A stretch of 64,000 nt of DNA from Aldehydirespirator sp965116665 (GTDB lineage Bacteria > Actinomycetota > Acidimicrobiia > Acidimicrobiales > Aldehydirespiratoraceae): assembly GCA_965116665.1 (NCBI GenBank), contig OZ220709.1, forward strand, positions 310,001 through 374,000. The letters run 5' to 3'. The translations under genes and the position numbers were made by a program. The notes under the pieces were generated by a model that searched no databases, was not told the DNA's origin, and saw only the letters and a program-made list of their open reading frames with translations. Positions 25,115 to 32,350 of the stretch are shown one piece after another (positions within the stretch are counted from its first letter, which is position 1; each line of letters begins with the position of its first letter).

Positions 25115-25527
25115 CCACCACCGACGCCAATCCCCCAATGCCGGAGTTCCGGGACGACTACGTCCTCCAGGAGGTCGACGCGGCCTGGCTCTCGGCGGCC
25201 GTCAAGCCCAAGCAGTTCATCCACATCGACCAGTCCGAGTGCATCATGTGCGAGGGCTGCGTGGACATCTGCCCGTGGAAATGCATCTTCATGGTCGCGA
25301 CCGACGCCGTGGACGAGGCCGTCGGCACCGAATTGCCCGGCATCGATCCTGCCGACAAGGTCATCTTCACGATCGACGACGACGTGTGCACCCGTTGCGC
25401 GCTGTGTGTGGATCGCTGCCCCACCGGTGTAATCATTCTCGGCAAGATCGGCGACGCTCCCCCCGGGGGAGATCCACATCAACGAACCAACTCCCATGGC
25501 TACGGCTACGGGATGCGCCTCGCTTAG
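25111..25527 (+). CDS. 2x[4Fe-4S] ferredoxin-like protein
   Basis: A 138-residue protein with two ferredoxin motifs, CIMCEGCVDICPWKCIFM and CTRCALCVDRCPTGVIIL, separated by about 45 residues including an acidic insert. Each has four cysteines suited to a [4Fe-4S] cluster. The start is the GTG in the GTGA overlap with the previous gene. The Gly/His-rich tail HGYGYGMRLA is unusual. Its place between a membrane protein and cytochrome b suggests it passes electrons to or from the bc complex; this is inference. It resembles a shortened NuoI-type iron-sulfur protein. Confidence 0.85.
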   Translation: MTTTDANPPMPEFRDDYVLQEVDAAWLSAAVKPKQFIHIDQSECIMCEGCVDICPWKCIFMVATDAVDEAVGTELPGIDPADKVIFTIDDDVCTRCALCVDRCPTGVIILGKIGDAPPGGDPHQRTNSHGYGYGMRLA

Positions 25528-25574
25528 GGCGGCGCGACCACAAGACTCGATCCCACAGGAGTTTCCCCAGCCCG

Positions 25575-26369
25575 ATGGCCATCGACACAGAAGAGCGCAA
25601 GAAGCCGCTTCCGGAGCGCATCACCGACCAGATGAGCACCCTGGCCGACCAGGTCCAGGGCTCGCAGGCCTGGACCTCGATCTTCCGGCCCGGGTCGATC
25701 TTCCGCAAGGGCTACACCGACAGCCCCCGCAACCGGTCCTACGTGATCATGAACAGCGTGCTCTACCACCTGCACCCGGTGAAGGTGAAGCGCCACGCCG
25801 TGAAGGTGAGCTACACCCTGTGCCTCGGCGGGCTGAGCTTCTTCCTGTTCATCCTCGAGACGGTCACCGGCATCTTCCTGATGTTCTTCTACCGCCCCAC
25901 CGCGGCCCAGGCCTGGGACGACATCTACACCCTGCAGACCTCGGTGACCTTCGGCCTGCTGGTCCGCAACATCCACCGGTGGGGCGCCCACCTGATGGTG
26001 ATCACCGTGTTCCTGCACATGGCGAGGGTCTTCTATCACGGGGCCTACAAGCCGCCCCGGGAGTTCAACTGGGTGATCGGCGTGATCCTTCTCAAGCTGA
26101 CGCTGCTGCTCTCGTTCACGGGCTACCTGCTGCCGTGGGACCAGCTGGCCCTGTGGGCGGTGACCGTCGGCACCAACATGATGGGGTACACGCCGGTATT
26201 CGGTGAACAGGTGCGCTTCGTGCTGCTCGGTGGCGTGGAGATCGGCACCGACACGCTGCTGCGCTGGTATGTGCTCCACGTCCTGATGCTGCCGTTCGTG
26301 CTCGTTATCTTCCTGGCGATCCATTTCTGGCGGGTCCGCAAGGACGGCGGCATCTCGGGCCCGCTGTAG
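25575..26369 (+). CDS. Cytochrome b, N-terminal half (heme-binding)
   Basis: A 264-residue b6-like subunit. Four transmembrane helices hold the heme-b histidines: NIHRWGAHLMVITVFLHMAR and the WYVLHVLMLPFVLVIFLAIH helix near the end. LSFTGYLLPWDQLALWAVTV is the quinone-site signature. The C-terminal helices of the fused bacterial cytochrome b are missing and lie in the next gene, so cytochrome b is split as in b6f complexes. The ATG at 25575 has AGGAG about 14 bases upstream, which is rather far. The subunit would form the core of quinol:cytochrome c oxidoreduction in the membrane. Confidence 0.92.
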   Translation: MAIDTEERKKPLPERITDQMSTLADQVQGSQAWTSIFRPGSIFRKGYTDSPRNRSYVIMNSVLYHLHPVKVKRHAVKVSYTLCLGGLSFFLFILETVTGIFLMFFYRPTAAQAWDDIYTLQTSVTFGLLVRNIHRWGAHLMVITVFLHMARVFYHGAYKPPREFNWVIGVILLKLTLLLSFTGYLLPWDQLALWAVTVGTNMMGYTPVFGEQVRFVLLGGVEIGTDTLLRWYVLHVLMLPFVLVIFLAIHFWRVRKDGGISGPL

Positions 26370-26390
26370 GCAGAGGCAGAGGTAGAAGCG

Positions 26391-27176
26391 ATGGTGGAGA
26401 TTCCCGAACATCTGCGCAAGCGGGCCGAGGAGGCCCGGGCGAAGGCGGAGGCCGCCAAGGCGGCGCAGGCCGGCCCCACCGCCGCCAACGACGCGCCATC
26501 CGAAGCCCAGCAGCAGGCCGCCAGCAAGATCCCGCCCCACCTGTTGGAGCGGTCGAAGGCGGCCCGGGCCCAGGCGGACGGCCCAGGCGGGGCCGAGGCG
26601 GCAGCACCGGCAGGCGGCGGGGGAGTGGCTGTGGCCGCCCCGCCCGCGGCTCCGGACTCGACGCCGGCCACCGGCCCCGGCGGGCACACCCAGCGTTTGC
26701 TGACCGTGGTCAAGTCGGGCTCGATCCAGGACGTGAAGTCCAAGCCGCAGGACAAGGTGCACGTCTGGCCCCACCTGCTGGTGGTGGAGTTCGTGGCGTC
26801 GTTGTTCATCACCGCGTTCACCCTGATCTTCTCGATCTTCGTGAACGCCCCGCTGCTGGAGCTGGCCAACTACAACCAGACCCCCAACCCGTCCAAGGCG
26901 CCCTGGTACTTCCTCGGGCTGCAGGAGCTGCTCACGATGTTCCACCCGATGGTGGCGGGCGTCACCATTCCCGGCATCGGGCTGCTGGCGCTGATGCTCG
27001 CGCCCTATATCGACAGGAACCCCTCCAAGAAGCCGGAGGACCGCAAGTTCGCCATCAGCCTGATGACCGTCCATCTCATGTTCTGGGCCGTACTGGTGAT
27101 CATCGGCTCGTTCTTCAGGGGACCGGGCTTCAACTTCGTGTTCCCCTGGCAAGCGGGCCTGTTCTTCGAGCTGTGA
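26391..27176 (+). CDS. Cytochrome b, C-terminal half (subunit IV-like)
   Basis: A 261-residue protein. The first 100 residues are a charged, Ala-rich cytoplasmic extension that contains an imperfect repeat (IPEHLRKRAEEARAKAE against IPPHLLERSKAARAQAD). The membrane part begins with VHVWPHLLVVEFVASLFITA and carries NPSKAPWYFLGLQELLTMFH, the signature of cytochrome b C-terminal domains, then GVTIPGIGLLALMLAPYIDR and another helix. Together with the preceding gene it makes a complete cytochrome b. The extension is longer than in plain subunit IV. Its TGA overlaps an ATG that opens a 12-codon mini-ORF. Confidence 0.9.
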   Translation: MVEIPEHLRKRAEEARAKAEAAKAAQAGPTAANDAPSEAQQQAASKIPPHLLERSKAARAQADGPGGAEAAAPAGGGGVAVAAPPAAPDSTPATGPGGHTQRLLTVVKSGSIQDVKSKPQDKVHVWPHLLVVEFVASLFITAFTLIFSIFVNAPLLELANYNQTPNPSKAPWYFLGLQELLTMFHPMVAGVTIPGIGLLALMLAPYIDRNPSKKPEDRKFAISLMTVHLMFWAVLVIIGSFFRGPGFNFVFPWQAGLFFEL

Positions 27177-27214
27177 TGATGGCTCCCGCCCCACCTCTTC
27201 GCGGACGCTCTTAG
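27176..27214 (+). other. Coupled mini-ORF (12 aa) before the Rieske gene
   Basis: ATG overlaps the TGA of the previous gene (TGATG) and the frame encodes MMAPAPPLRGRS before a TAG that is itself the first part of TAGGAGG, the ribosome site of the Rieske gene. The next start is ten bases on. It fits the series of mini-ORFs at junctions of this cluster. Confidence 0.35.
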
Positions 27215-27224
27215 GAGGCACCCG

Positions 27225-28100
27225 ATGATCTATGTCGCTCTGGCGGTCCTGGCGGTTCTGGCTGTCGTCGCGGTCCTGGCCGCGGTTCGCCGGCGCCAGT
27301 CGGACGCGGCCATCGGCATGCTCTCGCGGGAGACTCGGAGCCGGGACCGGTCCTCGGCGGTTCTGCGGGCCGAGGCGCCACCCACCGGCCGTGAGGTCGA
27401 GAGGGCTGCCGCGGCGGCTCGTGCCGGCTCGCTGGCCACCGTGGATTCCGGCGGACCGCCGGCGCCCTACGTGCCGCCCGACCCTGAGACGATCGGCGTG
27501 AGTCGCCGGCAGTTCTTCAACCGCACGATCGTGATGCTCATGAGCTTGAGCCTCTCGGGGTTCGGCGTGGCCTGCATCGCGTTCCTGTGGCCCCAGGGCG
27601 CCAGCGGGTTCGGGTCGAAGATCAAGGTGGGGCTGGTGAGCGACCTGCTCAGCGAGATCCGGGACAACTCGGGCTTCCTGTACAAGCCCGAGGGCCGGAT
27701 GTGGCTCACCGAGTACCCCAACGGCGCGGTGGAGAAGGCCCTGGCGACCTATACACCGGCCGAGCTGGCCGGCATGACCGCCGGCCAGGAGCTGGGGCTG
27801 GACGGCGGCATCGTCGCGCTGTACCAGAAGTGCCCCCATCTCGGCTGCCGGGTACCCGAATGCGTGACCTCGCAGTGGTTCGAGTGCCCGTGCCACGGCT
27901 CGAAGTACAACCAGGTGGGCGAGAAGCGGGGCGGGCCTGCTCCCCGCGGCATGGACCGCTTCGCCATGGAGATCACCGCGGACGGATCGCTGGTAGTGGA
28001 CACCGGCACGATCATCCAGGGTCCGCCCATCGGCACCAACACCACCGGACAGGAAGCCGAAGGGCCGAACTGCCTCGGCCAGGCGACCGGGGACCACTAG
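27225..28100 (+). CDS. Rieske [2Fe-2S] protein of the bc complex
   Basis: A 291-residue Rieske subunit. An N-terminal helix (MIYVALAVLAVLAVVAVLAA) and a second helix after a basic RRQFFNRT motif (VMLMSLSLSGFGVACIAFLW) give two membrane passes, as in actinobacterial QcrA. The cluster ligands are in CPHLGC (residues 203-208) and CPCH (221-224). It passes electrons from quinol to cytochrome c. AGGAGG lies seven bases before the ATG, the clearest ribosome site in the cluster. The gene sits between split cytochrome b and the diheme cytochrome c. Confidence 0.93.
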   Translation: MIYVALAVLAVLAVVAVLAAVRRRQSDAAIGMLSRETRSRDRSSAVLRAEAPPTGREVERAAAAARAGSLATVDSGGPPAPYVPPDPETIGVSRRQFFNRTIVMLMSLSLSGFGVACIAFLWPQGASGFGSKIKVGLVSDLLSEIRDNSGFLYKPEGRMWLTEYPNGAVEKALATYTPAELAGMTAGQELGLDGGIVALYQKCPHLGCRVPECVTSQWFECPCHGSKYNQVGEKRGGPAPRGMDRFAMEITADGSLVVDTGTIIQGPPIGTNTTGQEAEGPNCLGQATGDH

Positions 28101-28126
28101 TGGCCCGACCCGAGTCCCAGGGATAG
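28100..28126 (+). other. Possible coupled mini-ORF (8 aa) before cytochrome c
   Basis: GTG overlaps the last base of the Rieske TAG and encodes MARPESQG before a TAG; the cytochrome c ATG is 11 bases further. Weak on its own, listed because of the series. Confidence 0.2.
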
Positions 28127-28137
28127 AACCGCCGCGA

Positions 28138-29397
28138 ATGCTCCTAGCCGCCTCGACCCAGAGAACCATCGGGTTCGTCATCCTGGCCCTCGTCTTCGTC
28201 GGGTATGTGGTCTACCTGATCCTCAACTCGCGCTCGGCCCGCGACGAGGTCGGCAGCGAGATCGAGCTGGCCCCCAACCGCAAGCCCTACCTCGAGGACG
28301 AGGAACTGGAGGGCACCAAGCTCGACAAGTCGCTCCTGGCCGGCTTGGCCATGCTGGCCGTGATCGGGGTCGGGCTGCCGCTGTACTGGCTGGGCGAGCC
28401 GGGTCGCCACGACGGCCTAATCAAGAACACCGACCGCATCTTCGCCGACCGCGGCGGCGAGCTCTACGTCGAGGGCTCCGACTGCCAGCAGTGTCATGGC
28501 GCCGAGGGAACCGGCGGTTCGGCACCGTTCTCGATACTCGACGCGGAGGGCAACTTCGTGGCCACCGTGGCCTGGAGCGCGCCGGCGCTCAACACGGTGC
28601 TCTCACGCTTCAGCGAGGACGAGGTCCGGCATGTTCTCAACTACGGCCGGAACAAGGTGATGCCCGCGTGGGGCGCCCCCGGCGGCGGCCCCCTCACCGA
28701 GCAGCAGATCGAGTACCTGATCCACTACTTGAGGAGGATCCAGATCCCCGAGTCGGAGCTGCGTGAGATCGTCGACACCGGCGTGCGCGAGGGCATAGCC
28801 GAGCATCTGGAAGTATCGGCCGGCGACGGGGCCGTGGACGACTGGCTCGCCGCGGTGGACGCGGCGGTCGAGGAAGCCCGGTCCATGGCGCTGGCGGCCG
28901 ACGACTCGCTGGCCGGCAACGACGAGGCCATCAGGCGGGCCGGTCTGGAACTGCTCGCCTCCGGCCAGGCGCCCGGCAGCGATCTGTACCAGGCGTACGG
29001 GGAGATCCTGTTCAACAACCCGGCCGCCGGCGGCACCTACAGCTGCGCCCGCTGCCACACCTACGGCTGGTCGTTCGACGCCACCACCGACGGCGACGAC
29101 AGCATCGACGGCCACGCCGGCCCCATACTCGAGTCCTACAAGACCGGTGGCGGCTTCTTCGGGCCGAACCTGACCGGGGGCAGCACCCTGGACCAGTTCG
29201 AGACCGCCTCCCTGCATTCCGACTTCATTTCCGTTGGCCAGAGCATCGGGCAGACTTACGGCCGCGGCGGCTCGGGAGGCAACGGGCAGATGCCGGGCTT
29301 CGGTCCCCGCACCGACGACGACTTGGAGATCACCTACCCGGCCACGCTCACCCAGGACCAGATCGACGCCATAGTCGCGTTCGAAAGGAACCTCTGA
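28138..29397 (+). CDS. Membrane-bound diheme cytochrome c
   Basis: A 419-residue protein with two membrane helices near the N terminus (around residues 11-29 and 66-85) and two heme-c motifs, CQQCH at 116-120 and CARCH at 303-307. Candidate distal methionines are in NKVMPAWGAPGGGP and GNGQMPGFGPR. The stretch between the two heme domains is acidic and helical. It would accept electrons from the Rieske protein, replacing the diheme QcrC of other actinobacteria; the motif order and anchor position differ from classical QcrC. It lies directly behind the Rieske gene. Confidence 0.9.
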   Translation: MLLAASTQRTIGFVILALVFVGYVVYLILNSRSARDEVGSEIELAPNRKPYLEDEELEGTKLDKSLLAGLAMLAVIGVGLPLYWLGEPGRHDGLIKNTDRIFADRGGELYVEGSDCQQCHGAEGTGGSAPFSILDAEGNFVATVAWSAPALNTVLSRFSEDEVRHVLNYGRNKVMPAWGAPGGGPLTEQQIEYLIHYLRRIQIPESELREIVDTGVREGIAEHLEVSAGDGAVDDWLAAVDAAVEEARSMALAADDSLAGNDEAIRRAGLELLASGQAPGSDLYQAYGEILFNNPAAGGTYSCARCHTYGWSFDATTDGDDSIDGHAGPILESYKTGGGFFGPNLTGGSTLDQFETASLHSDFISVGQSIGQTYGRGGSGGNGQMPGFGPRTDDDLEITYPATLTQDQIDAIVAFERNL

Positions 29398-29398
29398 G

Positions 29399-29440
29399 AT
29401 GGAAGCGCTCCATGTGTTCGCGGTGTTGGAAGGGAGCTAG
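29399..29440 (+). repeat. Start-region duplication with 13-aa mini-ORF
   Basis: One base after the cytochrome c stop an ATG opens MEALHVFAVLEGS and stops at TAG, four bases before the ATG of the next gene, which begins MEALHVIGG. The first 18 bases of the mini-ORF are an exact copy of the downstream gene's start, so the spacer arose by duplication of the start region. Confidence 0.7.
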
Positions 29441-29444
29441 GTAG

Positions 29445-30476
29445 ATGGAAGCGCTCCATGTGATCGGCGGGCTCGCGTGGGACCCCGAGATCCGCGGCTT
29501 CATGGCGGTGTTCGCGGGCGTGCTGGTGCTGATGGGCTCGGTCTGGCTGCTGCTCGCCCTCAATACCGGCACCCGGCTGGGCACTCTGATCGCCACCGCG
29601 GGGTTCTTCGGCTGGATGGTGATCATGGCCGTCGTGTGGTGGATCTACGGCATCGGCTGGGCCGGCGTTACTCCCACCTGGCAGTTGCAGGAGATCAACG
29701 TGGGCGACCTCGACGCGGCCGCGTTGGAAGAGGCCAGAGTGCTGCCCGACCTTGCCGAGCTTCCCACCGCGTTCGAGATCGTCGTCGACTCCGACGACCC
29801 CGTCGCGCAGGCCGAGTTCGGCGTGGTCACCCGCGACACGCTCACGCCGGACCAGACCGAGGGGCTCAGTGCCTCCGAGATCGATGAGCTGGTCGCCGAC
29901 GAGCTGGCCCGCAACCAAGCCACGACCCTGTCGGAGCTGGCCGCAGTGTCACCGGGCTTGATCGCGGATGCAGAGTCGACGGGCCGGATCGCACTCGGCG
30001 GTTGGAAGCTGCTGTCCACTGCCGAGGCGGGCGAGGCGCAGGCATCGGCAGTGGCGATGCTGCTGGAGAGCCCGGATCTCACGTTCGTCTCCCAGGACGA
30101 CTTCAAGCTGCTCGACGCCTACACCGTCGGTGGCAAGCGGGGCCTGCCCGACGACCCGAATCGCTGGGACCGGATCTGGACCCAGATCCGCACCGCCCTC
30201 ACCATCACCCATCCCACCCGCTACGGGGTGGTGCAGGTCCAGCAGGTGATCGATCAGCCTCTCGTTCCCGGCCAGCCTCCGCCCAGACCCGTCGTCGATG
30301 AGTCCAAGCCGGTGATCTCCGTGATCATGGTCCGCGATCTGGGCAATCTTCGCCTCAAGCCGGCGCTGGTAGCGCTGGGATCCCTGTGCATCTTCGTGGC
30401 TCTGTGCCTGTTCCTGCACGAGCGCGACAAGTTGGCCTGGCGCCAGCGAGAGGCCGGCACGCCAGCCGGCACCTGA
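29445..30476 (+). CDS. Membrane protein between bc and complex I genes, unknown
   Basis: A 343-residue protein. Two helices are near the N terminus (FMAVFAGVLVLMGSVWLLLA and TAGFFGWMVIMAVVWWIYGI) and one near the C terminus (LVALGSLCIFVALCLFLHER). The roughly 220 residues between them form an acidic, largely soluble domain on one side of the membrane, with ADELARNQATTLSEL and PDDPNRWDRIWTQIRT segments. I do not recognise a family. Its place between the diheme cytochrome c and nuoA suggests a part in assembly or supercomplex formation; this is inference only. The start is one of two nearly identical ATG regions 46 bp apart; the second leads to the long frame. Confidence 0.65.
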   Translation: MEALHVIGGLAWDPEIRGFMAVFAGVLVLMGSVWLLLALNTGTRLGTLIATAGFFGWMVIMAVVWWIYGIGWAGVTPTWQLQEINVGDLDAAALEEARVLPDLAELPTAFEIVVDSDDPVAQAEFGVVTRDTLTPDQTEGLSASEIDELVADELARNQATTLSELAAVSPGLIADAESTGRIALGGWKLLSTAEAGEAQASAVAMLLESPDLTFVSQDDFKLLDAYTVGGKRGLPDDPNRWDRIWTQIRTALTITHPTRYGVVQVQQVIDQPLVPGQPPPRPVVDESKPVISVIMVRDLGNLRLKPALVALGSLCIFVALCLFLHERDKLAWRQREAGTPAGT

Positions 30477-30524
30477 GCCATGCTCGGCCAATACCAGAGC
30501 GTGTCGCGGTGCGGCGGGGTCATT

Positions 30525-30568
30525 CCCGCTCTTGTTCGCTGCGCTCACGGGCCGCTCGGGCCACGGCC
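30525..30568 (+). repeat. 44-bp interspersed repeat, copy 1
   Basis: This 44-bp stretch, beginning CCCGCTCTTGTTCGCTGCGC and ending GGGCCACGGCC, recurs exactly at 30663-30706 and 34775-34818, at the nuoA and nuoF junctions. It contains GGGCCGCTCGGGCC and related short inverted parts. Confidence 0.85.
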
Positions 30569-30662
30569 CCGCCCGTGTGGACCGGGTTCGCTCGTCGATC
30601 CGCGGGGCCTCTGAGCCATGCTCGGCCAGTACCAGAGCGTGTCGCGGTGCGGCGGGGTCATT

Positions 30663-30706
30663 CCCGCTCTTGTTCGCTGCGCTCACGGGCCGCTCGGGCC
30701 ACGGCC
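30663..30706 (+). repeat. 44-bp interspersed repeat, copy 2
   Basis: Second copy, inside the second 138-bp unit before nuoA. Confidence 0.85.
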
Positions 30707-30755
30707 CCGCCCGTGTGGACCGGGTTCGCTCGTCGATCCGCGGGGCCTCTGAGCC

Positions 30756-31259
30756 ATGCTCGGCCAGTACCTCCCGCTGCTGGCGCTGTTCGGTCTGGCC
30801 GCGCTGTTCGCGGCCGGGAGCTTCGTGGCATCGGGGCTGCTGGCGCCCCGCCGGCCGACCGTTCCGAAGCTGGACCCCTACGAGTGCGGGATCGTTCCCG
30901 CCCGGGAGACCCCTGAGCGTTTCCCGGTTCGGTTCTTCCTGGTGGCGATGATCTTCATCGTCTTCGACGTGGAGATCGTGCTGTTCTATCCCTATGCCGT
31001 GGCCCGGGGCGGGCTCGGGCTGTTCGGGCTGGTGGCCCTGCTGGTGTTCACCTTCGCGGTGTTCGAGTCGTTCGTGTACCTGATCGGAGCGGGAGCCCTC
31101 GAATGGGGCCCGGCGTCGAGGCATCGGCGCTCCGGTGACGATGCCGGGGTCTCAGCCGTGCCCGGCGAGCCCATGGTGTCGGAGTCCCGGACAGCTCGCA
31201 GCACCGTGCGCCGGGTGGGTCTCGAGGGTCGCCTCCCCGAGCCGCAGGACGTGGCCTGA
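30756..31259 (+). CDS. nuoA: NADH-quinone oxidoreductase subunit A
   Basis: A 167-residue NuoA with three membrane helices and the conserved loop KLDPYECGIVPARETPERFP and RFFLVAMIFIVFDVEIVLFY. It is a core membrane subunit next to the quinone channel of complex I. The C-terminal tail of about 45 residues is longer than in most NuoA proteins. Its start is the last of three near-identical ATG regions. The TGA overlaps the nuoB ATG (TGATG). This is the first gene of the complete 14-subunit operon. Confidence 0.92.
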   Translation: MLGQYLPLLALFGLAALFAAGSFVASGLLAPRRPTVPKLDPYECGIVPARETPERFPVRFFLVAMIFIVFDVEIVLFYPYAVARGGLGLFGLVALLVFTFAVFESFVYLIGAGALEWGPASRHRRSGDDAGVSAVPGEPMVSESRTARSTVRRVGLEGRLPEPQDVA

Positions 31260-31855
31260 TGGGGGTGGGGAACCAGCTCGCTGAGCTGCGGGAGCGCGGT
31301 CTGGAAGGCATCCAGCACAACTTCATGACGGCCAGGCTGGAGACGCTGGTCAACTGGTCCCGGGCTCGTAGTTGCTGGCCGGCGACGTTCGGCCTGGCCT
31401 GCTGCGCTATCGAGATGATGGCTACCGGGGCAGCCCACTACGACCTCGCCCGCTACGGCATGGAGGTGTTCCGGGCCTCGCCCCGCCAGGCGGACTTGAT
31501 GATCGTGGCCGGCCGGGTGTCCCAGAAGATGGCCCCGGTTCTGCGCCAGATCTACGACCAGATGATGGAGCCCAAGTGGGTCATCTCCATGGGGGTGTGC
31601 GCGTCCAGCGGCGGCATGTTCAATAACTACGCGATCGTCCAGGGGGTCGACCAGGTCGTGCCCGTCGACGTGTACGCGCCGGGGTGCCCGCCCGGTCCCG
31701 AGACGCTGATGCACGCCATCTTCACGCTCCATCATCAGATCACCTCCGGGGAGCTGCTGGCCCGCCGGGCCGCAACCGGGGACGGTGGGGCCGGCCTGGT
31801 GGTTGAGCAACTCGACGGCCAGACAGCGACGTCCGTGATCCGCCGCGATGGCTGA
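31259..31855 (+). CDS. nuoB: NADH-quinone oxidoreductase subunit B
   Basis: A 198-residue NuoB, which holds cluster N2, the last electron carrier before quinone. The ligands are visible as GLACCAIEMM, SMGVCASSGG and VYAPGCPPGP. The N-terminal amphipathic part and SRARSCWPATFG are typical. The C terminus extends about 25 residues beyond the usual end. It is coupled to nuoA by TGATG and overlaps nuoC by eight bases. Confidence 0.95.
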   Translation: MGVGNQLAELRERGLEGIQHNFMTARLETLVNWSRARSCWPATFGLACCAIEMMATGAAHYDLARYGMEVFRASPRQADLMIVAGRVSQKMAPVLRQIYDQMMEPKWVISMGVCASSGGMFNNYAIVQGVDQVVPVDVYAPGCPPGPETLMHAIFTLHHQITSGELLARRAATGDGGAGLVVEQLDGQTATSVIRRDG

Positions 31856-32336
31856 GCGTTACGGCGCCGTCACCGGGGCCGAACAGCCGTCCCGGGGACA
31901 GGCTGTCGTCCATCCCTCCAGGAGCCAGTGGTGTGACGTGGCCGCGGCGGCCCGCGCCGACGGCTTCGACCAGCTCATCGACCTCACCGCGGTGGACTAC
32001 CTGACGTACGGGGCGGACCGGGGCCTGCCCGCAGGCGTGTCGCCCGAGCGTTTCGAGGTGGTGGCCAGCCTGCTGTCGCATGAGCGGCGGGAGCGGCTGC
32101 GCCTGCGGCTGCAGGTGCCCGCCGACGATCCGACCGTGCCCACCCTCTTCGACCTCTGGCCGGGGTCGGAGAGCCTCGAGCGCGAGGTCTACGACATGTT
32201 CGGAATCGTCTTCGAGGGTCATCCCGACCTGTCTCGAATCCTCATGCCGGAGGACTGGTCGGGCCATCCGCTGCGCAAGGACTACGACGCCGGCCAGATA
32301 CCGGTCCAGTTCAAAGCGGCCTCCAACGTCAGGTAG
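31848..32336 (+). CDS. nuoC: NADH-quinone oxidoreductase subunit C
   Basis: A 162-residue peripheral-arm subunit (30 kDa type). Key parts are FDQLIDLTAVDYLTYGADRG, LFDLWPGSESLEREVYDMFG, IVFEGHPDLSRILMPEDWSG and HPLRKDYDAGQIPVQF, the family signature. It is a separate gene, not fused to nuoD. The start ATG overlaps the end of nuoB. Confidence 0.93.
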   Translation: MAERYGAVTGAEQPSRGQAVVHPSRSQWCDVAAAARADGFDQLIDLTAVDYLTYGADRGLPAGVSPERFEVVASLLSHERRERLRLRLQVPADDPTVPTLFDLWPGSESLEREVYDMFGIVFEGHPDLSRILMPEDWSGHPLRKDYDAGQIPVQFKAASNVR

Positions 32337-32350
32337 CAGAGGCCGAGCCG

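Larger units (their letters stand above)
30480..30755 (+). repeat. Two 138-bp tandem repeats carrying copies of the nuoA start
   Basis: Two units, 30480-30617 and 30618-30755, differ at very few bases. Each begins with ATGCTCGGCCARTACC, the first codons of nuoA (at 30756), and each reads as a 44-codon ORF (MLGQYQSVSRCGG...) that stops at TGA three bases before the next ATG (TGAGCCATG). The preceding gene ends with the same TGAGCC spacing. So the array is a relay of stop-start junctions in front of nuoA. No promoter is obvious in it. Confidence 0.85.

Noticed and set aside
25524..28181. A continuous 885-codon antisense frame across the bc genes
   Set aside because: It mirrors the third-position GC bias of the real genes. 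The translation is low-complexity His/Gly/Arg/Gln-rich with no domain, and the plus-strand genes are certain.
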